DNA of 38,251 nt from an uncultured Saprospiraceae bacterium (GTDB lineage Bacteria > Bacteroidota > Bacteroidia > Chitinophagales > Saprospiraceae), in the NCBI GenBank assembly GCA_937969415.1, contig CALBWK010000076.1, positions 1 to 38,251 on the forward strand, given 5' to 3'. The notes below the pieces were generated by a model. It ran no database searches. It was not told where the DNA came from and saw nothing but the letters and a program-made list of their open reading frames with translations. Below are positions 16,252 through 24,503 of this stretch, piece by piece. Each line of letters opens with the position of its first letter. Positions within the stretch are counted from its first letter, which is position 1. The position numbers and the translations under genes were made by a program.

Positions 16252-17559
16252 TTAACTCAAGAGTATCTCCTTAAAGTCCGCATAGTCTTTACTGCAACTC
16301 TTCGCTACCTTCTCTCCACTCATAAATGCCTCTAGCTTAGGAGGAAAGGACACCTTGCCTAAGGCTTCTTTCATCGGTTTCTCAAACTTTCCAGGGTGGG
16401 CAGTTTCGAGGAAGATGGTCTGATGAGTAGGGTGCTTTTTGATATAATTCTTACAAGCAAGATAGCCGACTGCACCGTGTGGATCGGCTTCATAGTTGTG
16501 CTGGGACTGTATTTCTTTTATAGCTTGGTAGGTTTCAGTATCGGTATAGCTGTCACCGGTTATGAAACCTTTTAGCTTGTTCCACGTGGAACTTTCATCC
16601 TGCCCAGTATAGAGCGCTTGCATCCTAGGGAAGTTACTGGGGTTACCGACGTCCATCGCATTAGAGATGGTCGGGACAGAAGGCTTGGCAGTATAAGTAC
16701 CAGAACTGAGATAAGCCGGCACAGTATCATTGGCATTGGTAGCAGCTATGAATTGGTGGATGGGCAAGCCCATCTGTGTAGCCAATAGTCCAGCGGTGAG
16801 GTTCCCAAAGTTGCCAGAGGGAACGGAAAAAACCACTGGTCTAGACTTGTCTTGAACTTGCCTATATCCTTCAAAGTAGTAAAACGACTGAGGGATGAGC
16901 CGAGCTATATTGATAGAATTGGCCGAGCTGAAGTTGTATTTATTTTGAAGATCAGCATCTATAAAAGCCGTCTTGACCAAGTGCTGGCAGTCATCAAATA
17001 CACCATCAATTTCTATAGCAGAAATATTATCTCCCCAGGTCGTCAGTTGCTTTTCTTGGAGTGCGCTGACCTTGCCAGAAGGGTAGAGGATGATCACTTC
17101 TATACCGGGTACTTTGTGAAATCCAGCCGCTACAGCACCACCAGTATCACCACTAGTCGCCACGAGAATGGTCGTCGGTCTGTCTTCGCCTCTAAGAAAA
17201 TAGGACATCAACTCTGCCATAAATCTGGCTCCAAAATCCTTGAAAGCCATTGTCGGACCGTGCCATAATTCTAAGGTAGAAATCTGATCCGTCAGCTGGA
17301 CAAGGGGTGCTTTAAAGTTGATGGCTCTAGCAATGAGTTGGTATAAATCCGACTCTGGAATAGCGTTGCCGATGAGTCGAGAAGCCACTTGAAAACCTAT
17401 TTCTTCAAAGCTGTATTGATCTAAATGCTCTAGAAATTGCTTGTCGAGTTGAGGAATTTCAGTGGGCATATAGAGGCCCTTATCTTGTGGAAATGCATTG
17501 AGCACTGCCTCTTTAAGGTCGACAATGTTGTGCTTATTATTGGTACTATAGAGTTGCAT
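16252..17559 (-). CDS. thrC: Threonine synthase
   Basis: A PLP enzyme that converts O-phosphohomoserine to threonine, the last step of the pathway. The 435-aa length fits the family. The PLP lysine is in T-M-A-F-K-D-F-G-A-R-F (about residue 107). The substrate and phosphate loop A-T-S-G-D-T-G-G-A-V-A lies near 132-142, and S-V-P-S-G-N-F-G-N near 245. It follows thrB with 1 bp between stop and start and is the last gene of the leftward thrA-thrB-thrC operon. A perfect GTTCCACGTGGAAC palindrome is embedded in the reading frame, encoding S-S-T-W-N, in a loop region not containing catalytic residues. Confidence 0.96.
   Translation of the reverse strand: MQLYSTNNKHNIVDLKEAVLNAFPQDKGLYMPTEIPQLDKQFLEHLDQYSFEEIGFQVASRLIGNAIPESDLYQLIARAINFKAPLVQLTDQISTLELWHGPTMAFKDFGARFMAELMSYFLRGEDRPTTILVATSGDTGGAVAAGFHKVPGIEVIILYPSGKVSALQEKQLTTWGDNISAIEIDGVFDDCQHLVKTAFIDADLQNKYNFSSANSINIARLIPQSFYYFEGYRQVQDKSRPVVFSVPSGNFGNLTAGLLATQMGLPIHQFIAATNANDTVPAYLSSGTYTAKPSVPTISNAMDVGNPSNFPRMQALYTGQDESSTWNKLKGFITGDSYTDTETYQAIKEIQSQHNYEADPHGAVGYLACKNYIKKHPTHQTIFLETAHPGKFEKPMKEALGKVSFPPKLEAFMSGEKVAKSCSKDYADFKEILLS
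16579..16592. other. parS-like centromere site 3, inside thrC
   Basis: A third perfect GTTCCACGTGGAAC, preceded by T on the plus strand. It lies 617 bp from site 2 and inside the thrC coding region. Sites embedded in genes are well known for parS. Confidence 0.7.
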
Positions 17560-17560
17560 C

Positions 17561-18496
17561 CTAGTATCTTTTTGCGCCCTCTAAGTTGATGGCAGAATTG
17601 TAAATAGTGACGGGTCGCTTCTTATCTTCGAAGAATTTTTGAACAGCATCTGCGATATTATCGGCGACCACAGAGTTGGCACAGAGGGCAAACATCGATG
17701 GTCCCGCTCCCGAAATAGAGAAACCAAGTGCTCCATTTTCCAATGCTAAATCTTTGATAGGATAGAAATCTGGAATCAACTTGGCCCGTTGTGGTTCTAT
17801 AATGACATCTTCTAGAGACCTTTCCAGGAGCCCCAAATCTGATTTGTACATTGCCGCTACGAAGGCCGCAAGATTCCCTGACTGCTTGATATGACTATCT
17901 AGAGGCACATTTTCACTCAGTACATCGCGACTGTCTTTGGTTAATATCTTGATATGCGGAAAGATAACTACTGCCCTCAATCCTGGAATACAGGGAAGGC
18001 CGACCACGTCCAAACTTGGATTATCTCGTATCAAAACGAAACCACCAAAAAGAGAAGGGGCAACATTATCTGCGTGCCAAGCGCCGTCGGCAATTTGCTC
18101 CGCTTCTGTCGCACAACGCAAGATGGTCATCTTATCACACGGAAAATCGAGAAATGCATTCATCGCAAAAGCGCCAGCCGCCGCACTGGATGCCGAACTC
18201 CCCAAACCAGTGCCGACAGGCATCCGCTTATTGAGCTCCATCTTGACCGGCAGATCTTCTATTCCCAAATGTTGCATCACTCGCCAAGCGGCAAATCCCG
18301 CAACGTTCTCTTTTATATTTTTTGAGAGCTTGGATTTGTTGTTTCTGATCAAAGTAATCTCAAGACCCTTTTTTGTCGCATCATTGAGGATAACTTCGTC
18401 TCCTAATTCCTCGATTGCGAAGCCTAGCACGTCATACCCTACGGCGACATTGGCTACAGAGGCAGGAGCGAAGCATTTACAAGGGATAGTTTTCAC
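17561..18496 (-). CDS. thrB: Homoserine kinase
   Basis: A GHMP-family kinase (311 aa) that makes O-phosphohomoserine from homoserine and ATP. The ATP-binding motif is P-V-G-T-G-L-G-S-S-A-S-S-A-A-A near 93-107. The N-terminal strand with A-P-A-S-V-A-N-V-A-V-G-Y-D-V-L-G is the substrate-facing segment of the family, and the C-terminal G-A-L-G-F-S-I-S-G-A-G-P-S is the third GHMP motif. The start is a GTG; no nearer ATG gives the family N-terminus. It sits between thrA (116 bp upstream) and thrC (1 bp downstream). Confidence 0.96.
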   Translation of the reverse strand: MKTIPCKCFAPASVANVAVGYDVLGFAIEELGDEVILNDATKKGLEITLIRNNKSKLSKNIKENVAGFAAWRVMQHLGIEDLPVKMELNKRMPVGTGLGSSASSAAAGAFAMNAFLDFPCDKMTILRCATEAEQIADGAWHADNVAPSLFGGFVLIRDNPSLDVVGLPCIPGLRAVVIFPHIKILTKDSRDVLSENVPLDSHIKQSGNLAAFVAAMYKSDLGLLERSLEDVIIEPQRAKLIPDFYPIKDLALENGALGFSISGAGPSMFALCANSVVADNIADAVQKFFEDKKRPVTIYNSAINLEGAKRY

Positions 18497-18513
18497 GAAA
18501 TATCGAGTTAATT

Positions 18514-18528
18514 AACTGATTATCAGTT
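18514..18528. repeat. 15-bp palindrome between thrA and thrB
   Basis: AACTGAT-T-ATCAGTT is a perfect palindrome around one central base, 18 bp upstream of the thrB GTG. Its loop is too small for a normal hairpin, so a protein-binding site is more likely than a terminator. I have no other support for its function. Confidence 0.3.
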
Positions 18529-18612
18529 GTTTATGTAATTATTTTTCTTCATACTTAAGAACACGTTCTAAAACGATTCTCAGCGCATTTTTCACGTTTT
18601 GAGCCCAAAATT

Positions 18613-21069
18613 TTAGAGATGACCGCTCATTCCTAAAATTTCGGCCAATAATCCAGCCGCCGTCACATCAGCCCCAGCACCCGGTCCTCGGACCACAAGA
18701 GGGGTTTCGTTGTAGCGATCAGAATAGATGACAATCATATTATCACTTCCACTCAGAGAGTAGAATGGATTACGACCATCGACAGATTGTAAAGAGATTG
18801 TTCCACGGCCATCTTTGTATTGGGCAATGAAGCGTAGCTTCTCACCGCGACTCTCTGCTTGCTTCGCCATTTCGGTAAAGCGGTCTGTATCTTTTTCTAG
18901 CTCCGTGTAAAAGTTGGCTACACTCTCTGCTTGCAAACAAGCTTCTGAAAGAATAGGCTCAATTGTCACCGCGCTTTCTTCTAGTTCGAAACCTGACTCT
19001 CTCGCGAGAATCAGAATTTTTCTTTTCACATCAGAACCGGAAAGATCTTCTCGAGGATCTGGTTCTGTTAATCCTTTGGCCTGTGCATCCTTGACTACAT
19101 CTATAAATCTTTTGTCCGAAGAAAAATTATTGAAGATGTAAGAAACAGAGCCAGACAGTACCGCCTCCAGTTGGGTTATCCTATCTCCTGTAGTTGTCAA
19201 ACTTTTGAGAGTCGAGATAACTGGGAGACCTGCACCAACATTGGTTTCAAAGTTGAGCGGAATATTTCTAGCGCCTGACAAGGCTTTAAGTTTTTTATAT
19301 CGACTCAGACTACTCGATAAGGCAATCTTGTTTGGTGTCGAGATAGCAATGTTATTTTCTATAATTCTGTGATAGTGCTCAGGAATCAACTTACTCGCTG
19401 TGTTGTCCACAAAAACGGAGTACGGAAAATTCATCTCTATCATCTTATCGATGAACGTACTTATATCTGCTGCCTCAGTGGCTTGGTCTAGTTCACTTTG
19501 GAAATTATCAAAAGGCACCCCTTCCTCAGAGAAAATCATTTTTCTAGAATTGGTTAATCCGTTGAGGACTAATTCTATTTTGCTATTGTCTTTGATGTCC
19601 GAGTAGTGGTCCCTAATCTGTCCGAGTAGGGTAGAGCCGATAAGACCTACGCCGACAACAAATAAGTGTACCTGCTTGTGTTCTGATAAAAAGAAGGCAT
19701 CGTGCACCGCATTAAGCGCTTTGGCTTCATCCTCTTTGTGTACAGCAAAGGTAATATTGAGCTCCGAAGAGCCTTGCGCTATAGCTTCGACATTGATGCC
19801 ATTTTTACCTAAGGTACTAAACAAACGGCCAGATACACCCGGCGCATTTTTCATATGCTCTCCGATCACTGCGAGTAGGCAAAGATCTTTGGTAAGCTTA
19901 GTGGGCTCTATTAGACCTCTATTGGATTCTACCTCGAACTCACTGTCTATCAAGGACTTAGCTCTATCTGTATCGCTGTTTTTTATCGCAATACAGATGG
20001 AGTGTTCAGAAGAGGCTTGGGTTATCATTATTATATTAATCTTACCGTCCGCCATTACTTTGAACAAACGATAGGCAATACCCGGTATACCTTGCATACC
20101 CGATCCCTCTAAGGAAACTAGTGCAATATCTTTTATGGAGGATAGACCCGAAATAACACTGTCTCCCGCAACAACGGCATCGTGTATCAATGTTCCTGGG
20201 TGAGCAGGATTGAATGTATTCTTAATACGCGTTGGGATATTTTTTTCCTTAACAGGTCTTATGGTTGGTGCATAAAGCACCTTGGCACCGAAGTGCGACA
20301 TTTCTGCAGCCTCTAGATAAGTCAATTCTGGAATAGGGTAGGCCTTGGTTACGACACGTGGGTCACTAGTTAAGACTCCATCCACATCTGTCCATATCTC
20401 TAGGACATCAGCATTGAGTGCTGCAGCAAATATGGCTGCACTATAATCTGAACCACCGCGTCCAAGAGTTGTCGTTACACCAGATACCTTTTCTGATCCT
20501 ATAAAACCGGTAATGACATAGATGGCTTTATTGGAGTTGAGCTTATTTGTGATTAGTTGATTTGTTAGTTTAAAATCTACTACGGCAGCACCATAATTAT
20601 CATCTGTCTTGATGAGCTGTCTGGCATCTATATATTCTGCAGGTAGACCTTGACTCTTTATAAAGTGTGATAAGATAAAGGCACAGTTTCTCTCACCAAA
20701 AGAAACGACAAAATCCTTAGTCTTCGGTGAAGCTTCTTGTATGAGACTAACACCGGATAAGAGATCTTTCAGTTTCTGATGGTTCTCATTGAGCTCTTCA
20801 GCTATTTGGTTATAGATAGTCGTATCTAGAAGTTCTTGGGCTACTTGATGTGCCTTAGATATAAACTCTTCGCAGGCTTGTAGATACGCTTGATCATTTG
20901 CTTCTGCTAGACGGACTGTTTTTAACAACAGATCTGTCATCCCACTAAAAGCAGAGACAACGACACAGATTTTAGTGTCTTGCTTGTATTGATCGTGGAC
21001 GATATCTGTCACCAGCCGCAAGCGTTCGGCGCTAGCTACAGACGTTCCACCAAATTTCAGGACCCTCAT
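18613..21069 (-). CDS. thrA: Bifunctional aspartokinase / homoserine dehydrogenase
   Basis: The 818-aa fusion covers the first and third steps of the aspartate pathway. Residues 1-300 form the aspartokinase domain, with K-F-G-G-T-S-V-A at 5-12, F-G-E-R near 126 and T-L-G-R-G-G-S-D-Y near 205. Tandem ACT regulatory domains span about 310-455 (G-I-P-G-I-A-Y-R-L-F; G-V-S-G-R-L-F). Homoserine dehydrogenase starts near 465 with the NAD(P)-binding G-V-G-L-I-G-S-T-L-L, followed by the catalytic-domain signature D-V-K-R-K-I-L-I-L-A-R. Feedback inhibition by threonine is known for this class. It heads the operon; the promoter must lie in the 84-bp gap before the divergent ABC permease gene. I found no leader peptide or attenuator. 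Confidence 0.97.
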   Translation of the reverse strand: MRVLKFGGTSVASAERLRLVTDIVHDQYKQDTKICVVVSAFSGMTDLLLKTVRLAEANDQAYLQACEEFISKAHQVAQELLDTTIYNQIAEELNENHQKLKDLLSGVSLIQEASPKTKDFVVSFGERNCAFILSHFIKSQGLPAEYIDARQLIKTDDNYGAAVVDFKLTNQLITNKLNSNKAIYVITGFIGSEKVSGVTTTLGRGGSDYSAAIFAAALNADVLEIWTDVDGVLTSDPRVVTKAYPIPELTYLEAAEMSHFGAKVLYAPTIRPVKEKNIPTRIKNTFNPAHPGTLIHDAVVAGDSVISGLSSIKDIALVSLEGSGMQGIPGIAYRLFKVMADGKINIIMITQASSEHSICIAIKNSDTDRAKSLIDSEFEVESNRGLIEPTKLTKDLCLLAVIGEHMKNAPGVSGRLFSTLGKNGINVEAIAQGSSELNITFAVHKEDEAKALNAVHDAFFLSEHKQVHLFVVGVGLIGSTLLGQIRDHYSDIKDNSKIELVLNGLTNSRKMIFSEEGVPFDNFQSELDQATEAADISTFIDKMIEMNFPYSVFVDNTASKLIPEHYHRIIENNIAISTPNKIALSSSLSRYKKLKALSGARNIPLNFETNVGAGLPVISTLKSLTTTGDRITQLEAVLSGSVSYIFNNFSSDKRFIDVVKDAQAKGLTEPDPREDLSGSDVKRKILILARESGFELEESAVTIEPILSEACLQAESVANFYTELEKDTDRFTEMAKQAESRGEKLRFIAQYKDGRGTISLQSVDGRNPFYSLSGSDNMIVIYSDRYNETPLVVRGPGAGADVTAAGLLAEILGMSGHL

Positions 21070-21153
21070 TTCATATTATCATTAGGTATAATATATGCAG
21101 AGATTATGCCATAATGCGGGTAGATCGCTATGATTATCTTATAATAGAGGGTT

Positions 21154-22083
21154 ATGGGAGGGAATACAACCTATTATTTCAAATTACAATGGAAACGGCT
21201 TCTGCGCTGGAGCGAAGACTTTGGTTTGCCCTTCCCATTCCTGGCCATCTTGTCCTTGGGGTTGTTTTTGATAGGTTCTATTATGGTCTTTTATAAAATA
21301 GAGCAAGCAACCTGGGTTTATCTCTTGTTGGCCTTTGCATTTATGGGAGCTGGTAGGCGCTCGGAAGCTATAGAGAAGAGGTTAAGATTATTGTATGGTT
21401 CGTCTGATTATCTTTTTATAAAGTTTGTCGAGATCAGTCTGAAAGCTCTGCCTTTTGTTTTATTTGCCGTGTACCAAAAGGAAATTTATTTGGCTTTAGG
21501 TATTTTGGGCTTGGGACTTATACAGGTTTTGTTTAGAAAAAAGTCTAGGGCTGTACCAGTTCTACCGACACCTTTTAAGCGATGGGCTTTTGAGTTTGTT
21601 ATCGGATTCAGAAAATACTTTCTCTTGATTATGTTGTTGTATCTACTTATTGCCATAGCTGTACGAGTCAATAATGCTAATTTGGGTCTCGTCATTTTGG
21701 GTTTCTTAAGTTGTTTATCAGCTGCTTTTTATATTCCTGTGGAACCGATAAGAATTGTATGGCAACACAACTTAACACCGAACCAATTTTTATGTCGAAA
21801 GATAGGTTATGCTTTATTGTGTCAGTTTTTATATTTGATTCCTGCTATAATAATTTTGGCTTTTTTATTTCCAGATTTTCATTGGGCTGTTTTTATTATA
21901 GCAATGATGGCAACTTTGATTTTGATAACAGTGGTGCTGGCCAAGTATTCTTCTTATCCGCGAGAAATAGGCGTCTTGCAAAGCTTTATTATGGCTCTTA
22001 GTTTGGGTCTGCCTGTTTTATTGCCTTTTGTATGGTGGATATTTTTCAGACAATCTAAACGAAGATTAGACGTGATATTGTAA
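21154..22083 (+). CDS. ABC-2-like exporter permease
   Basis: The 309-aa polytopic membrane protein has about eight hydrophobic segments (for example around 25-45, 55-70, 98-125, 155-200, 215-260 and 275-298). A conserved cytoplasmic N-terminal helix (F-K-L-Q-W-K-R-L-L-R-W) resembles ABC exporter permeases of Bacteroidota. It lacks an ATPase motif; the ATP-binding subunit is encoded by the next gene, overlapping by 1 bp at TAATG. Substrate is unknown. The permease is divergent from thrA. Confidence 0.82.
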   Translation: MGGNTTYYFKLQWKRLLRWSEDFGLPFPFLAILSLGLFLIGSIMVFYKIEQATWVYLLLAFAFMGAGRRSEAIEKRLRLLYGSSDYLFIKFVEISLKALPFVLFAVYQKEIYLALGILGLGLIQVLFRKKSRAVPVLPTPFKRWAFEFVIGFRKYFLLIMLLYLLIAIAVRVNNANLGLVILGFLSCLSAAFYIPVEPIRIVWQHNLTPNQFLCRKIGYALLCQFLYLIPAIIILAFLFPDFHWAVFIIAMMATLILITVVLAKYSSYPREIGVLQSFIMALSLGLPVLLPFVWWIFFRQSKRRLDVIL

Positions 22084-22760
22084 TGATAAGTATAAAAGAG
22101 CTTTCTAAAAAATATGGTAGTCATACAGTGTTACAAGGTGTAGACTTAAATCTTAACGGTGGATGTGTGTCTGGCATTGTCGGACACAATGGAGCTGGAA
22201 AAACAACACTTTTTAATTGTATAGCAGGATTAGAAACGTATGATGGAGAGATTATCTCAGCTCACCAACCACTAAAGGATTACCTCGGTTATCTGGAGAC
22301 TAACCCACATTTCTTGTCTTATATGACGGGTTGGGAATATCTCAAATGGGTCTCTACAGCCAAGGGTATAGGAGAAGAGGATTTTGAAAGTAAAAATATT
22401 TTCGACCTTCCGCTACACCAGTATGCACTAACGTATTCAACTGGAATGAAAAAGAAGTTGGCTTTGATGGGGGAACTCCTTCGTCGGAACATGGTTTTTA
22501 TTTTTGATGAGCCTTTTAATGGTGTAGACCTAAGGAGCAACCTCTTGATGGTCGAGGTTATTAATAAATTAAAAGCACAGGGAAAATTGATTTTAATCTC
22601 GTCACATATTTTTATGATACTCAAAGAAGTATGTGATGAAATTTATCTTCTAGAAGAAGGGAAAATTGTGATGGGTAGCGGCACACCAACGAAAATAGAA
22701 GAGATGGAAACTAGATTAAAATTAGGACTCAATCAAAGTAGTGGGTTGGATTGGATTTGA
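22083..22760 (+). CDS. ABC transporter ATP-binding protein
   Basis: The 225-aa nucleotide-binding subunit has Walker A G-H-N-G-A-G-K-T-T-L near 34-43. The signature is degenerate, Y-S-T-G-M-K-K-K, near 118-125. Walker B with catalytic Glu is M-V-F-I-F-D-E-P near 138-145, followed by a D-loop G-V-D and an H-loop S-S-H near 172. The signature S-T-G-M-K-K-K in place of L-S-G-G-Q is typical of exporter ATPases of the CcmA/DrrA type. It is translationally coupled to the preceding permease. Cargo unknown. Confidence 0.92.
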   Translation: MISIKELSKKYGSHTVLQGVDLNLNGGCVSGIVGHNGAGKTTLFNCIAGLETYDGEIISAHQPLKDYLGYLETNPHFLSYMTGWEYLKWVSTAKGIGEEDFESKNIFDLPLHQYALTYSTGMKKKLALMGELLRRNMVFIFDEPFNGVDLRSNLLMVEVINKLKAQGKLILISSHIFMILKEVCDEIYLLEEGKIVMGSGTPTKIEEMETRLKLGLNQSSGLDWI

Positions 22761-22763
22761 GTA

Positions 22764-23228
22764 CTAAGATGCAAATCGCAACGAAGCTGTTTCTTGATCA
22801 AAGCGCTTGACCAAAGCCATTATCCTTTTTCTGTTGGTATCATATAAGATAAAACCATAGCCTCTTATGACCTTACCATATATCTTATGTCCTTGTAGAC
22901 GAAACTCCCCAATTTCATAACTGGGAAATAAGTTTTCTGGCGAGGATACAATTACAGTAACTGCATCTCTGCGTTCTATCTTAACTGCATTTAATATTTT
23001 GGATTCACTAGAATCTGCATTGTCATATTCTAATGTGCCTTGACCTTGGTGAGTACCTAGTACAACATTAATGAGTTCTTCTGAGCTTGCAGTCGCTAGG
23101 TCTGTCGTAGTTGCGGATGTTGTTGAGGTAGTGCTCTCTGTAACAACTGGTGCAGGAGCTGCTGGGCTAGTCGCATCTTTACAAGAACATAGAAAAAGGA
23201 GGGTAGCAAGGCATAGTAAATACTTCAT
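22764..23228 (-). CDS. Unrecognised small lipoprotein
   Basis: The 154-aa protein opens with a lipoprotein signal (L-L-F-L-C-S-C, Cys16). A low-complexity Thr/Ser/Ala linker follows (residues 20-48), then a compact mostly beta domain (about 52-154) with G-T-H-Q-G-Q-G-T-L-E-Y and two charged hairpins. No family is recognised. The Thr/Ser linker suggests a tethered envelope domain. It converges with the ABC ATPase gene (3 bp between stops) and is divergent from the GntR regulator. Confidence 0.7.
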   Translation of the reverse strand: MKYLLCLATLLFLCSCKDATSPAAPAPVVTESTTSTTSATTTDLATASSEELINVVLGTHQGQGTLEYDNADSSESKILNAVKIERRDAVTVIVSSPENLFPSYEIGEFRLQGHKIYGKVIRGYGFILYDTNRKRIMALVKRFDQETASLRFAS

Positions 23229-23462
23229 ATTGCTGGAATTGATATGATCGGTGTTGATATCAAGATGATATAATACAAGGTAATAAAGATTCGGTCAAGC
23301 GCCAATTTCTCGGTGTCAGCTGCCACTAGAAGTGTCTCAAGGCCTTATAAACAAACGGTTGTTCGTACTTATTTTCTATGGATTTCACCCAACTCTGCCA
23401 AATAAACCTTCGTGTGGATCAGTAGATATGCAATATTATACTAGGAAGGTCAATTATTTTAC

Positions 23463-23470
23463 TACATTTG
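23463..23470 (+). promoter_or_regulatory. -7 box of the GntR regulator gene
   Basis: TACATTTG is an exact TAnnTTTG match 38 bp before the ATG. Its last three bases are the first three bases of operator copy 1, so a bound regulator would block the promoter. No clear -33 TTG is present. Confidence 0.6.
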
Positions 23471-23494
23471 GTCAACCAATTATTGGTCAACCAA
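23468..23494. promoter_or_regulatory. Two tandem GntR/FadR-type operators
   Basis: TTGGTCAACCAA occurs at 23468-23479 and again at 23483-23494, 15 bp apart centre to centre. Each has 5-bp inverted arms TTGGT and ACCAA around a CA centre, the layout typical of FadR/FCD-subfamily GntR operators (TGGTnnnACCA-like). The pair lies between the -7 box and the start codon of the regulator gene, so autorepression is the natural reading. Confidence 0.75.
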
Positions 23495-23508
23495 TTTGTT
23501 GAGACTTT

Positions 23509-24213
23509 ATGTTAGAGAACTTAAACAGAATAGAAGTCAAAAGTCCTGTAGATCTGATTATATCTCAGATAAAAGATCTTATAAGCTCAGGATCAATCAA
23601 ACCAGGCGAGAAACTACCCCCAGAGAGAAAGTTAGCAGAGCATCTCGGTGTAAGTCGTGGACAGGTGAGAGAGGCAATTAATAAGCTACAATTCTATGGG
23701 ATACTCAAGGTACAGCCGCAGAGTGGCACTATTGTAACTGGTATTGGCATCACTGCACTTGAGGGTTTGATTACGGATATCTTAGAGATAGAAGATGTTG
23801 ACTTCAAGTCCCTCATAGATACGAGAGTGCTGCTCGAAAAGGAGGCAGCTAGACTCGCTGCTATTAATAGAACTGCAGATGACCTCGTAGAACTTAATAA
23901 AGCACTGAATGCTTACGAGTATAAGCTAGAGATGGGAGATCAGGCCGTAGAGGAAGATTTACTTTTCCACGTCAAAATAGGAGAGGCAAGTAAGAACTCA
24001 GTACTCAAGTCTCTTATGATTATTATCACTCCAGATATCGTCAATAGTTTTATTAAGCTCAAGGTTTGTGACGAGACTAGTGACAGAAGGACTATAGAAG
24101 AGCATCGAGACATCCTAGCTATGATAGCGGAACAGAACCCACAAGGAGCAGTAAACGCTATGGAATTGCACCTTCAAAATATCATCGGATTCAGTAAAAC
24201 TTACAATTCATAA
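23509..24213 (+). CDS. GntR-family regulator, FadR/FCD subfamily, of the alginate locus
   Basis: The 234-aa regulator has an N-terminal winged helix-turn-helix (about 10-75) with P-G-E-K-L-P-P-E-R-K-L-A-E and G-V-S-R-G-Q-V-R-E-A-I, the classic GntR recognition helix. A C-terminal all-helical FCD domain follows (about 90-230), with candidate metal ligands D-T-R (start of the domain), F-H-V-K-I, E-H-R-D-I-L and L-H-L-Q-N. FCD regulators bind small carboxylates. In this context the effector is likely an alginate intermediate such as DEH, KDG or KDPG (inference). It stands just before susC and has tandem operators on its own promoter. Related regulators occur in alginate loci of flavobacteria. 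Confidence 0.9.
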   Translation: MLENLNRIEVKSPVDLIISQIKDLISSGSIKPGEKLPPERKLAEHLGVSRGQVREAINKLQFYGILKVQPQSGTIVTGIGITALEGLITDILEIEDVDFKSLIDTRVLLEKEAARLAAINRTADDLVELNKALNAYEYKLEMGDQAVEEDLLFHVKIGEASKNSVLKSLMIIITPDIVNSFIKLKVCDETSDRRTIEEHRDILAMIAEQNPQGAVNAMELHLQNIIGFSKTYNS

Positions 24214-24503
24214 GGTCAGATTATTTTCTGTCCATATTTATAAGATATAATGGCTGTGAATTTTTATTTAAGGCATCGCTTAGAACTGAAATTAACCACA
24301 AGTAAAATTTATCCTTAAGATATATTTTGAATCAGAAATCCTTGCTAACAAAATGACTTTGAATATGAAACTATGAAGAAACTAAACAATTAATTATTAG
24401 GCACAATAAGCCTATTTCCAATTAACTGATGAGATGCCAGAAAATATACTTAGACGGCGTCTGTTATACTTCTTTACTAACACCTTAAAAAGGTAATTAA
24501 TCT

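Noticed and set aside
17937-18515. Plus-strand frame of 192 codons opposite thrB
   Set aside because: Shadow of homoserine kinase; it has no recognisable feature.
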